64,000 nucleotides of DNA from Glandiceps talaboti (lineage: Eukaryota; Hemichordata; Enteropneusta; Spengelidae): the NCBI RefSeq assembly GCF_964340395.1, contig NC_135559.1, positions 16,426,050-16,490,049 of the forward strand, given 5' to 3'. This document shows positions 35,918-45,044 of the stretch, in pieces. Numbering within the stretch: position 1 is the stretch's first letter; every line of letters begins with the position of its first letter. The position numbers and the translations under genes are program-made. The notes below the pieces were generated by a model. That model made no database searches, had not been told where the DNA came from, and saw nothing but the letters and a program-made list of their open reading frames with translations.

Positions 35918-37031
35918 ATGGATCAGTATTTGAGAGACTTGTATTATAATTCTGATTTAGCATACAGCGGCATAACAAAATTGTGGCGTAAAATCGATGA
36001 AGATAAGAAACAAAAAAAAATTAAAATATAGTAACTTTATTAAATATATTAAATATAAGGAATTGAAACAATGGCTGGAAGAACAAGAAGTTTACACTAT
36101 GCACAAACCAGCGATTAAAAAGTTCCCTTACCGCAAAGTAATTGTTTCTGGAATTGATGACCAGTGGCAAGCTGACATTGTAAAGATGAATAATGATCAG
36201 GGATATCGTTACATCCTAACTGTTATCGATGTGTTATCGAAGTATGCTTGGGCAATACCACTCAAGTCAAAAGGTGGTATTGAAATGGCTGATTCCTTTG
36301 AGTTAATTTTTAAAGACCGTGAACCGAGTAAAATACAGTTTGATGAAGGCCGAGAATTTTATAATAAGCATGTTAAAGATCTCTTTGAAAATCGTGAAAT
36401 TGAGTGGTTCAGTACACGATCTGATAAAAAAGTATCAGTTGTTGAGCGTTTTAACAGGACACTTAAATCATGTATGTATAAATATTTTACTGATAAACAG
36501 ACTAGAAAATGGGTAGACGTACTAGATCGATTAGTGGATGGTTATAACAATACCTATCACAATTCAATCCACATGACTCCGAAGGAAGCATCATTACCAA
36601 AGAATGAAAATATTGTTTGGTATAATTTGTATGGTGCTTATCTCACTGTTGAATATGGGACTCTTAAGTTTAATATTGGTGATACTGTGAGAATATCCAA
36701 ATACAAGAACGTGTTTACCAAAGGATATCTACCAAACTACACACGTGAACTTTTCAAAATCAAACAAATTATCTTTGGTCCTGTTATTGTTTACACTCTG
36801 GAAGATTTATCAGGTGAAGACATTGAAGGCACATTTTATGAGCAAGAATTATCAATTGATATGACTAAGGAATATAAAATAGAACGGGTATTACATAAGA
36901 AAAAAATCAAAGGGCATGAATACGCATTGGTAAAATGGTAAGGATATGACAATAAATTCAATTCTTGGGAACCGATTGAAAATATTAAAAAAATTAAAAA
37001 TATTAAAAATATTAAAAATATTAAAAAATAG
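35918..37031 (+). pseudogene. INT: Polinton retroviral-type integrase with chromodomain, broken
   Basis: Inserts the element into host DNA. The start at ATG 35918 gives MDQYLRDLYYNSDLAYSGIT; the frame changes in a poly-A run near 36012, after which the main body (to 36941) is open: LKQWLEEQEVYTMHKP zinc/linker region, the rve core with DDQWQADIVKM (Asp 1), IQFDEGREFYN (Asp 2) and VVERFNRTLKS (Glu), then a beta-rich C-terminal domain. The chromodomain (YKIERVLHKKKIKGHEYALV) is cut by TAA at 36939-36941; its remainder (GYDNKFNSWEPIENI) continues in frame to TAG 37029-37031. The D,D35E triad is intact. Confidence 0.93.
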
Positions 37032-37059
37032 TATAATTTAATGTATAGTACAGTACAAC

Positions 37060-37416
37060 ATGTTTGGAGAACATAACATCACAAAATTTTTAAACAAGTA
37101 CAAAGAAGTCCTTGGTTTTAATGTAGAGCTAGAATGGGACAAATTCAGAAGGAGAAATATGCACGTATTAATTGTAAATACAGGGGTAAAATTGAAAGAC
37201 TCACCACTATATCAGATTATTTTATCCTTTTGTAAAGAAGTCGAAAAAAAGAATTTTTTTAAACGTATTGAATTCGTACATTTATTTCCTGACTCAGAGG
37301 ACAACCAAGAAGTTAAATATTTGAATGAATACTGGGTTCTTAAATTAACACAAAATACTAGGAACAGACGTATATTTCAAGATAATTATGGAAATTTATT
37401 AGTATGTTTTATATAG
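37060..37416 (+). CDS. Polinton protein of unknown function (118 aa)
   Basis: Intact from ATG 37060: MFGEHNITKFLNKYKEVLGF, MHVLIVNTGVKLKDSPLYQI, FFKRIEFVHLFPDSED. Basic overall. A 'tatagtacagtacaac' motif ends at the ATG. No family recognised. Confidence 0.6.
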   Translation: MFGEHNITKFLNKYKEVLGFNVELEWDKFRRRNMHVLIVNTGVKLKDSPLYQIILSFCKEVEKKNFFKRIEFVHLFPDSEDNQEVKYLNEYWVLKLTQNTRNRRIFQDNYGNLLVCFI

Positions 37417-37450
37417 TTTTTTATATAGTTTTTATATAGGACTTAAAAAA

Positions 37451-38809
37451 ATGTGGTCATTAGGATTACCGTATTCAAAGTTAATGAAGATGAAGACAAA
37501 AACAAAGTCAAAGAAACAGCCGCCTTCAGAATCATTGGAGTCACCACAGTCATCACAAAACCATTTACTTTAGCACAAAATGTTAACTATGCACTACATC
37601 AACCATTTGATAAACAGTTACTTATGGATTGTTGTCACTTACAAAACATACTAGTCAACATGGTTGTTTATGTAAGTGAAACTGATCGATTCAATATAAA
37701 ATTGAGAGATATATTCAAAAACTATATAATAATTCATTTTAATGGAAAAAGTGCCAACAAATGGTTGAAAGGTCCAAATATGGGTTACTGGGATCAACAA
37801 TTGAATTTTGCTGTTTGGTTAGCTACGACTGGATGTGGTGTTAGTATTCACGATCATCTGTATAATGATGAGATCCCTAAACAGATTCAATCATTTTTTA
37901 GATTTCACGTGTACTTTACGATACGTCGTATATTAAATGAACTTTCTTGCCCAGTACCTGATGATCCCGACACTTTTAATAAAGTCGATAATTTATATAA
38001 TATACCATCTTATCATAAAATATGTGATGAATTCGGATTAGATTATAATACAGATTTCAGATTCACGTATGACACATCAGGAAACAATGGTATAGGGGTT
38101 GGATATGAGTGGTATAAAAAACCATATATAAAAGATATCCAATATAAGTTGGCATTGGTATAAATTTCAAAATGCTGATTATAAACAATATAATTATTTT
38201 GTTTTACAAAACAGTTCAGGCTTAAAGCAAGCAGGTTTAGGAAGATTGAATCGATCGATTGAAGCTTATGTTTATTGTGTGTTAGGAAGTCAAGCAGACA
38301 CGCGAGTAAGTATAGCAAACTCTGGTGGTGCTGGTCAAGAAACAAGACAAAAAATGATTTCATTACTTGAGGATGAGACGAGAGGCATTAATGAGGATAA
38401 TAGTATACCACGTTATCAAAATGTAATTAATGCAACAAGGGTAAAGTTAGATCTAGCCATTTCTCCTTCTTTATGGTTAATCCCGAGTAAAATGATTATA
38501 AATTTGAATACGAATGTGGCGGGTTATAACAATTTCTTCCAACAGGCGACAGAAGATATGAAGTTTGCTTATAACAATATAAACAATGACGTAAAAAAAT
38601 CAGCATTAAAAGAAATGGAAGGTAATAATGATCCAGTACAACGACTAGCAGATAAAGTAGATGTAGCAGATGTAGCAGATGTAGATGTAGCAGATGTAGC
38701 AGATGTAGCAGTAACACAGACAGAGCATCGTGAGCATGACGTTGTTCATGAATATTCAACGATGGAAATAATAGTTGGGATAATATTTTTATGTTACTTA
38801 TTTATATAA
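37451..38809 (+). pseudogene. Large conserved Polinton protein (~450 aa) with C-terminal membrane anchor, two frame breaks
   Basis: ATG 37451 starts MWSLGLPYSKLMKMKTK; the frame changes near 37565 and again near 38150. Conserved-looking blocks are NVNYALHQPFDKQLLMDC, HFNGKSANKWLKGPNMGYW, FAVWLATTGCGVSIHDH, FFRFHVYFTIRRILNELSC, DEFGLDYNTDFRFTYD and NRSIEAYVYCVLGSQADTRV. The C-terminus has an Ala/Asp repeat (VADVADVDVADVADVAV) and a hydrophobic end (IIVGIIFLCYLFI). I recall related proteins as a standard unnamed component of invertebrate Polintons; virion function is likely but unproven. Confidence 0.75.
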
Positions 38810-38815
38810 TGTAAG

Positions 38816-40051
38816 ATGGCTGACTATGATCCTTTCTATATTAATGTAGATGAAAATATAAATGAAAATATAAATGAAAATGTAGATGAAAATGTAGATG
38901 AAAATATAGAAATGACAGACTACGAACAAGATTCATTGGATTTTGAATTAATGGAGCAAGAAACATCATTCATAGAATCTGTTGGTCCAGTAGATGCAGC
39001 AGATAAATATACTAAATTGACTGAATTAAAAACTAAAGTATTATTTGAAACTATTGATGCAGTTATTGAAAAAAGTGACGTACCAATTAATCGAATTGAA
39101 TTACAATTAAATACATATGCAAAAGATGGAGAGTTGTATGATAACATAAAAAATCAACGTATTACAAATAAAGGAAAACTTTTAGCTTATAGTACAATAA
39201 AAAAAAGAATTGGTACTGCAGCTGCTAATAGACCTTTCTTAGACACTGCAGTTGACACTGCTGCTATCAATCCTTTAAATTTAGATGAATTTGAACAAGA
39301 ACCTGAATATCTAACACCACCAATAATTGGTCGTTTAAGGGACTATCAGGCCTACCTCAGAAGAGATACTGAAGGTAATAAAGATGAAATCAGTAAGGTT
39401 GAAAAGATAATTGAAAAATGGAATGAGCTCAATCCTGAATATACAATCATGCGTAAAGAAATTGATACAGCAGTCAAGAGTTTAGAAGAGTTGTATGATA
39501 GAAAAAAAGAATTGGAAAACAGACAAAAAATTGAAGAATTAACGCAAAATGAAAAAAAAGAATTAGGTAGAATTGAGATTCATATCTTAAAATATAATAA
39601 AGAAACTGGTATTTTACACAATAAGTTAGCTGAGACATCTGCTTTGAAAGAAGTACTCAAAGACCCAAATCTTAGTATTAAAGATAAACTGGTAATTCTT
39701 TTCAAACGTAATGGAGTTACTATCGTTTCATTAGCAACAGCACTCGGTTTAGTTATAACTACTATAGCTATTGCATTAGGTATAAAATCACCACCTATTA
39801 GTAGCAGTAGTGGTAGCAGTAGTGGTAGTGGTCCAGTCAAAGCAGTTATTAAACGTGTTGCGGATGTATTAAAATGGTTAGGTAATAAAGCAGCAATGGC
39901 ACTACCAGGTATTATTGGCTCTATCGTGTCATTTGTTTTAAAAACAGCGGGGCAAGTTGTAGGATTTATAGGTGAGCATGTATGGCTGTTGGCAACTGCA
40001 ATAGCAGTATACCTTTATGAACGGATTTTAATTAAACAAATAAATAAATAA
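38816..40051 (+). CDS. Polinton coiled-coil membrane protein (411 aa)
   Basis: Intact. An acidic N-terminus has short INENINEN/VDENVDEN repeats (residues 10-30); a long charged helical region (about 190-265: KVEKIIEKWNELNPEYTIMR, LEELYDRKKELENRQ) follows; then LKEVLKDPNLSIKDKLVILF before two hydrophobic segments (TIVSLATALGLVITTIAIAL; PGIIGSIVSFVLKTAGQVVG) separated by a Ser/Gly linker, and a last hydrophobic helix (VWLLATAIAVYL). This C-terminal arrangement recurs in animal Polintons; a membrane-active virion role is inferred. It starts 6 bp after the previous stop. Confidence 0.78.
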   Translation: MADYDPFYINVDENINENINENVDENVDENIEMTDYEQDSLDFELMEQETSFIESVGPVDAADKYTKLTELKTKVLFETIDAVIEKSDVPINRIELQLNTYAKDGELYDNIKNQRITNKGKLLAYSTIKKRIGTAAANRPFLDTAVDTAAINPLNLDEFEQEPEYLTPPIIGRLRDYQAYLRRDTEGNKDEISKVEKIIEKWNELNPEYTIMRKEIDTAVKSLEELYDRKKELENRQKIEELTQNEKKELGRIEIHILKYNKETGILHNKLAETSALKEVLKDPNLSIKDKLVILFKRNGVTIVSLATALGLVITTIAIALGIKSPPISSSSGSSSGSGPVKAVIKRVADVLKWLGNKAAMALPGIIGSIVSFVLKTAGQVVGFIGEHVWLLATAIAVYLYERILIKQINK

Positions 40052-40200
40052 ATAAATAAATAAAATGAAAAATAAAAATGAAAAATAAATAATGAAAAAA
40101 AAATGAAAAAATGAAAAAAAAAATGAAAAAAAAAATAATATACTAATAATATACTAATTAGTAAATTATTATTTCATTTATTTTTTTGCATTTTAGTATA
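40042..40200. repeat. (AAAT)n and A-rich spacer at gene end
   Basis: Begins inside the last codons and stop of the 411-aa gene; repeated 'aataaataaataaa' then 'aatgaaaaaaaa' units up to the promoter-like 'tagtataatataatata' before the capsid ATG. Confidence 0.75.
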
Positions 40201-40217
40201 ATATAATATACAAAAAA

Positions 40218-41486
40218 ATGCCTTACAATAGAGAACTTCAAGGTGATTACTCAAAATTGAACGCACTCGGTAGTAAAGGAGAGAAAACTCATCACGTTGT
40301 AACGTATAATCCAAATCGTGCAAAACCTGGTGAAGTTTTATATATCAGATGTCCAAAATTAGAAGACACTGTTGTTCTAACAGGTAAATTCAATCTTGTT
40401 TTTGATCTTAAACTAGAAGGTCATAATAAGAACTTCGTTGTCCAAAACCTGTCTGCTAACCTCATCAGTCGACTAGTTTTAAAATTCGAAGGGGAAATCT
40501 TAATGGATTTAACAAACTACAACTTAGTACAAACGTATAAAGATCTGTATTCAGATAGAACAAATAAAATGCTGTATGGAATTCAGTCAGAAAATCTCCG
40601 AAAATTGAGAAGTGATAATGTTGATGGAGTTGGTGGTGGGGATTATTTAGGAGAGGCTGCACTTCATAAGGCATATGGTAAAAAATATGCGATCGATCTC
40701 GCGAAATTGCATCCTATAATGAATGGTCATGGAGCTGTATATCCTTCGAGTTTAGGAAGTCATATCGAATGGGAGATTACTCTTGCTTTTGTTAATAAAA
40801 TCCTAGTAAGTGAAGACACAGATGGTTGGGATTATACTTTAACAAACATCCAACTTGAATATGAAACGATAAGAGATCCAAAGTTAGCTATGGAAATTAA
40901 GGGTTACTATAACAGTGGTAAAAGATTTCTTTATGGACATATTCAACATTTCAGAACAATTAACTTCTCTGGTACGAATACAATTATTAATGAGAACATT
41001 AATATACCACGTAGAAGCTTAAAAGGAGTTTTTATATTATTCAGTAAACCACAGCTACAAAATGCATTAGACACTGAATTATTCTTTAATCCTAGTATTA
41101 ATTCTGTTGCAGTAACAATAGAAGGTATTGCAAATAAAATGTATGCACAGGGATTATCTCCTAGAAAATTTTGGGAAGAAACCAGTCGTTATTTCATGTC
41201 ATCTGAGTTCTGTTGCTACACTGGTAAAGGAATTGATAAATTAGAACAAGTAAGTGAGGCAACCTTTCTGTTAAATAAATATTGTCTGTTTATTGATTTA
41301 AGAAGTTTTAAGGATAATAGATATCATGGTAGTGGTCTGAAAGTTATGAATACAAAAGATGGGGTTCAACTGGAAATTCAACGAGAATCCACAGACCCAC
41401 AAGAAAAAATACCTGCAAATATTTTCATTATAAGTGATGCTATGCTTAAAATTCAAGAATCTAAATTAAAATCTATTATATATTGA
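40218..41486 (+). CDS. MCP: Polinton major capsid protein (double jelly-roll), intact, 422 aa
   Basis: Forms the hexon-like capsomer of the predicted Polinton virion. Recognised from PGEVLYIRCPKLEDTVVL and FNLVFDLKLEGHNKNFVVQN, SRLVLKFEGEILMDLTNYN, MLYGIQSENLRKLRSDN, YTLTNIQLEYETIRDPKLAM, YNSGKRFLYGHI, IPRRSLKGVFILFSKPQL, LLNKYCLFIDLRSFKDNRYH, HGSGLKVMNTKDGVQLEI and the terminal FIISDAMLKIQ. Length is normal and no stop or frame change occurs, unlike POLB, INT and ATP. ATG 40218 follows a TATAATATA motif by about 15 bp. Confidence 0.9.
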   Translation: MPYNRELQGDYSKLNALGSKGEKTHHVVTYNPNRAKPGEVLYIRCPKLEDTVVLTGKFNLVFDLKLEGHNKNFVVQNLSANLISRLVLKFEGEILMDLTNYNLVQTYKDLYSDRTNKMLYGIQSENLRKLRSDNVDGVGGGDYLGEAALHKAYGKKYAIDLAKLHPIMNGHGAVYPSSLGSHIEWEITLAFVNKILVSEDTDGWDYTLTNIQLEYETIRDPKLAMEIKGYYNSGKRFLYGHIQHFRTINFSGTNTIINENINIPRRSLKGVFILFSKPQLQNALDTELFFNPSINSVAVTIEGIANKMYAQGLSPRKFWEETSRYFMSSEFCCYTGKGIDKLEQVSEATFLLNKYCLFIDLRSFKDNRYHGSGLKVMNTKDGVQLEIQRESTDPQEKIPANIFIISDAMLKIQESKLKSIIY

Positions 41487-41507
41487 TACTATTAATACTA
41501 TTAGTAT

Positions 41508-42046
41508 ATGAAAATGATCTGGCTTGACCCTCCTTTCAATATGCTTATTAGTGCACCGACATGTTCGGGTAAAACAGAGTTCATTATGGAACTATTACAA
41601 ACATATTATAAAAACGTATTCGATTACATAATCATAATCTGTCCGACGTTCATAAACAATAAAGCTTACGATAAAAAATGTATTTACAAAGACTCAGACA
41701 TTATTATAATGATTCCCAACATAGAAAAAATAAATGAAAGTATTGAACTCGTGTATGAGTGTTATAAAAATACAAAAAGTCTAATCATACTAGATGACTG
41801 CGCTTTCACGAAGGATGTTAAATCTCGTGTCAATATTTTAACAAAGTTAGCATTTTCAGCTTGTCATGATAATATTAGCGTATGGTACTTACGCAACAAT
41901 TTACAAGTATCGCTAAGACATTTCGAGAAAACATTGGTATGCTTATTCTATATTACACACCGAGTAAAAATGATGTGAAAGAAATAATTGAAAACTATGG
42001 GATGGAATTAAATAAGGAAGAAATTAATGAATTTAAAAAAAATTAA
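41508..42046 (+). pseudogene. ATP: FtsK/HerA-type genome-packaging ATPase (Polinton ATP), one frame break
   Basis: Packages DNA into capsids. Walker A is ISAPTCSGKTEF and Walker B SLIILDDCAFT, followed by NILTKLAFSACHD. The frame changes near 41886 and the remainder, with FRENIGMLILYYTPSKND and EIIENYGMEL, runs to TAA 42044-42046. About 178 residues in all, slightly short for the family. The gene starts 21 bp after the capsid stop, behind 'tactattaatactattagtat'. Confidence 0.88.
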
Positions 42047-42110
42047 AATATACTCCTTATAGTAAATCAGTATTTCGTTTAAGACAACCTTATAGTATAG
42101 ATCTGGTATA

Positions 42111-42847
42111 ATGTTAATCAATGATATTTGTTGTCTTATATGGTTATTTATTGCGTTAGTTATCATCTACTTTTTTTACAAAATTAAATATAAAATAACA
42201 TTATTATATAGTTACTATAATAAAATGGAACAGACATTGTCAGAGCTCACTATTTTACAGCCGACAGCACCAGTAACAGAATCACAGGTGTCTCCAATAG
42301 TTAAGTACAGAGAAAGATTACTTTGTATCATTGCTGCTGGACAATCAAAAGCTTTCTTAGGAAAAAATTTCACTCTCGAATATATTGAAAAAGCGAGCGA
42401 TAAAGAAATCGAAAAGTATTATAAGATATATGAAAGCACTTACAGTTCTCTCATAAGTGACAACATTGTAAATGGAGTTTTATTTGGGATTAGTAAAATA
42501 GTAGGACTTGTGCTTCCAGTATATAATGTGAATAAATTAAGTGATGACTTGAAAAACAATTTTCTTGTTACAAATCAATTCAAACAACTTACTGGAAAGT
42601 TAGCATACAGTTATGGTCCTCTTTGGCATTGACAAGTGGTGGTCTCACCATTTTAAATAATATTAACTTTGCAACACAGCCACAAGCTAATTGTCCTAAG
42701 AAAAGTGACTTGAATGACTTGAATAGTCAAATTGAAAAGAGTGACGTGAATGACTTGAATAACTTTAATAGTCAAGTTGACTTTAATGACTTGAGTCAAC
42801 TTGATCAAGAACTTGTTAAAGAACTTGCTATAGAACTTGATCCATAA
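42111..42847 (+). pseudogene. Polinton membrane protein (~245 aa), one frame break
   Basis: ATG 42111. An N-terminal membrane helix (ICCLIWLFIALVIIYFFYKI) precedes a soluble part (KYRERLLCIIAAGQSKAFLG) and a conserved-looking SKIVGLVLPVYNVNKLSDDL, NNFLVTNQFKQLTGKLAYSY. The frame changes near 42625 and continues ALTSGGLTILNNINFATQ, then an Asn/Asp-rich repeat tail (SDLNDLNSQ, SDVNDLNNFNSQVDFNDL). Related N-anchored proteins occur in other Polintons; function unknown. Confidence 0.68.
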
Positions 42848-42972
42848 CTTGAAAACAACTTGACTTAGTTGAAAAGAGTTTCAAAAAATTAAAGTAATTT
42901 AAAAATAAAATATTTTGTATTATATAGTTATTATATAATTATTATATAGTTATTTATATATTAGTGTAAAAA

Positions 42973-43368
42973 ATGAGTGATATTGAAAGTGTAACACAAT
43001 CTCAAGTAGAAACTCAAGTAGAGACTGTGACTACAAACAGTAAAATTAAAAGTCCAGGTAGAGTTGCATGGGGTAAAAATTTAGCAGTTATTTCAGCTGA
43101 AGCAAAAAAACGAAAAAAATCAAAATCAAAAGAACCGATAATCGATAATGTCGATAACGTCAAATCAATGAAACCAATAAAGGTAATTGAGTCAGATAAT
43201 AAAAGCTCGCAATTTAATAGTACTAATACTATGATTTTATTAACTCTTGGTTCATTAGTAATTGAGGTAACTGGTTTATATTATAAAAGACAGTGGTTTT
43301 TACAATCAAGTGATATTCAGTCGTCAGCAGTGTCAACAGAATCACCAGAATCAAGTCTAAACAATTAA
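42973..43368 (+). CDS. Polinton basic single-pass membrane protein (131 aa)
   Basis: Intact. Contains SPGRVAWGKNLAVISAEAKK followed by a Lys-rich stretch (RKKSKSKEP), then one hydrophobic segment (TMILLTLGSLVIEVTGLYY) and a Ser-rich tail. The PGRVAWGKxLA motif recurs in small Polinton proteins; a DNA- or membrane-linked virion role is possible. Confidence 0.65.
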   Translation: MSDIESVTQSQVETQVETVTTNSKIKSPGRVAWGKNLAVISAEAKKRKKSKSKEPIIDNVDNVKSMKPIKVIESDNKSSQFNSTNTMILLTLGSLVIEVTGLYYKRQWFLQSSDIQSSAVSTESPESSLNN

Positions 43369-43483
43369 CGACATTACAACCAGTTAAAAATAAAGCTCTA
43401 TTTGAAATGGAATAATAGAATAATATGGAATAATGTGAAATAATATGAAATAAAATAAATCATTAATTATTATTTATTATATA

Positions 43484-43541
<58 letters not shown>

Positions 43542-43559
43542 CTATATACACAATACACA
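43369..43559. other. Spacer with (TA)n tract
   Basis: A (TA)n run of about 50 bp (43481-43536) then 'aatatactatatacacaat' before the next ATG. No gene. Confidence 0.7.
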
Positions 43560-43799
43560 ATGACAGACTATACTAAACTAATCATGAATGGTCTTTATGA
43601 TGGTGCAGTTTTATCTGCTTTAACAATAACTAATAGTTTTATACTTGAAAAGACGATAAAGATGTCACCAGACAGTCCTAAAACAAGTATTTCATTCAAA
43701 AAGTTTGCTTCTCTTGCAATAGCTGTGAGTGGAGCAGTATTAGAGAAAGATATGTTGGAACAAAGAAATATGTTACCAGTTGATCCTTATAAGGGATAA
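43560..43799 (+). CDS. Polinton small hydrophobic protein (79 aa)
   Basis: Intact. LYDGAVLSALTITNSFILEK, then SFKKFASLAIAVSGAVLEKD and a conserved-type end LPVDPYKG. Two weak membrane segments. Proteins with an LYDGA start and a DPxK end are a small conserved Polinton family; function unknown. Confidence 0.68.
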   Translation: MTDYTKLIMNGLYDGAVLSALTITNSFILEKTIKMSPDSPKTSISFKKFASLAIAVSGAVLEKDMLEQRNMLPVDPYKG

Positions 43800-43861
43800 T
43801 AAAAAGAATATTAAAAAGAATATATAATTTAATAATCATAATATAATATATACTATACATA

Positions 43862-44314
43862 ATGGGTGCAGCAATTGCGATGTTGGTTGGTGGAGCTGTT
43901 TTAAATGCAACTGCCTTTGTTGGAGCTAGTTATATAGGTAAGGCAGCTACAGGTGATATGAAAGAAGAACATGAAAAAGAATTAAAGAGACATGATTTAG
44001 CTTTGGAGAATTTCAATAAAGATCGAGAAGTATGGTTGGAACATAGACAAAAAGTATTAGATTTTATAGTGAAACCAAAAAAATTTAGATGTTCATGCGA
44101 GACAAAATCTGATCAAAACTTAAATTTGTATCTTGAATTTCATCCAGAGAGTACACAGAGTACACAAAGTAGTGTTGACAGTCTTGACAGTCTTAAGAAT
44201 GAACCTGAATTTTGTGACTATTATCAACCTTCTAACAACATGAAGACATACCAATATATTTATTTAGCTGGTTGTGGAATATTATTAGTTTATTTAACAA
44301 AAAAATATATTTAA
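43862..44314 (+). CDS. Polinton two-anchor protein (150 aa)
   Basis: Intact. An N-terminal hydrophobic glycine-rich helix (MGAAIAMLVGGAVLNATAFV), then a charged helix (KRHDLALENFNKDREVWLEH), FCDYYQPSNNMKTYQYIYLA and a C-terminal helix (YLAGCGILLVYLTKKYI). The MGAAIAxLVGG start and DFYHPS-like YYQPS motif match a family I recall from cnidarian and other invertebrate Polintons. The preceding spacer has 'ataatataatatatactatac'. Confidence 0.75.
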   Translation: MGAAIAMLVGGAVLNATAFVGASYIGKAATGDMKEEHEKELKRHDLALENFNKDREVWLEHRQKVLDFIVKPKKFRCSCETKSDQNLNLYLEFHPESTQSTQSSVDSLDSLKNEPEFCDYYQPSNNMKTYQYIYLAGCGILLVYLTKKYI

Positions 44315-44362
44315 ATAATATAATAAACTAATAAACTAATAAACTAATAAACTAACTATATA

Positions 44363-44647
44363 ATGGAATGTCATTGTGATTTAATGAACAAAAACATAAA
44401 CAAAATTATCTGGTATAACATCATACATTGTAACATATGTAGAAAATTCAATATACCTCGTAATGATATTTGTAAAAACATTTGTGGTAACATCTATGGA
44501 AAGTTTCACTGTTTTGACTGCTGTAATTCATTAAACAAACCTTTAGTTGAATCTTTAGATGAATCTTTAGATAAATCTTTAGATGAATCTTTAGATGAAA
44601 ACTTTGAATATGATCAAAGAAAACAAAACAGTCGAAGCAATCTATAA
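44363..44647 (+). CDS. Polinton cysteine-rich small protein (94 aa)
   Basis: Intact. Cys/His-rich N-terminal half (MECHCDLM, HCNICRKFNIPRNDICKNIC, FHCFDCCN), likely to bind zinc, then acidic repeats LDESLDKSLDESLDEN. Its 3' end overlaps the next gene by about 50 bp in another frame. No family recognised. Confidence 0.6.
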   Translation: MECHCDLMNKNINKIIWYNIIHCNICRKFNIPRNDICKNICGNIYGKFHCFDCCNSLNKPLVESLDESLDKSLDESLDENFEYDQRKQNSRSNL

Positions 44648-45035
44648 CCCTAAAAACCACATTAAAAAAGTTTTAAAAAAATATAATCTAAATTATTATC
44701 TTTTAAGAACTGTTACTATAATATTTTCATCAATTAATGAAGTTTATATAGATCCAACACGATATCGATCACTCAACTTCAGTGTAATTATAAAAGCAAT
44801 TCTATTATACTTAGGAAAATATCAGGAAGCTGCACTAATACCAGAGTTGAAAATGGAAGCATTTTCACAGAATCAAATTTTTGAACAATTTTGGGATAAA
44901 TGGAACGCAGAATATCCAGAGATAGTGAGATTTAGTTGGTGGCGTTTACGATGGCGTCAAATCTTTTTAAAACTGAAGTTAAATAAACCAAAAAAAAAAA
45001 TTAAGAGACTATCAAGTTTTTTGAATAATCCTTAA
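44595..45035 (+). CDS. Polinton protein of unknown function, right end (141-146 aa)
   Basis: Intact; ATG at 44595 or, more likely, 44610 (MIKENKTVEAIYNPKNHIKK). Basic, with YLLRTVTIIFSSINEVYIDP and a Trp/Arg/Lys-rich C-terminus (RFSWWRLRWRQIFLKLKL, PKKKIKRL). No domain recognised. It ends just inside the right terminal repeat. Confidence 0.6.
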   Translation: MKTLNMIKENKTVEAIYNPKNHIKKVLKKYNLNYYLLRTVTIIFSSINEVYIDPTRYRSLNFSVIIKAILLYLGKYQEAALIPELKMEAFSQNQIFEQFWDKWNAEYPEIVRFSWWRLRWRQIFLKLKLNKPKKKIKRLSSFLNNP

Positions 45036-45044
45036 TGATCCTGA

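Noticed and set aside
28606-37031. Stop codons in Polinton genes as evidence for a variant genetic code
   Set aside because: Both TAA, TAG and TGA occur at breaks, frame changes are equally common, and neighbouring host exons and the capsid gene use the standard code.
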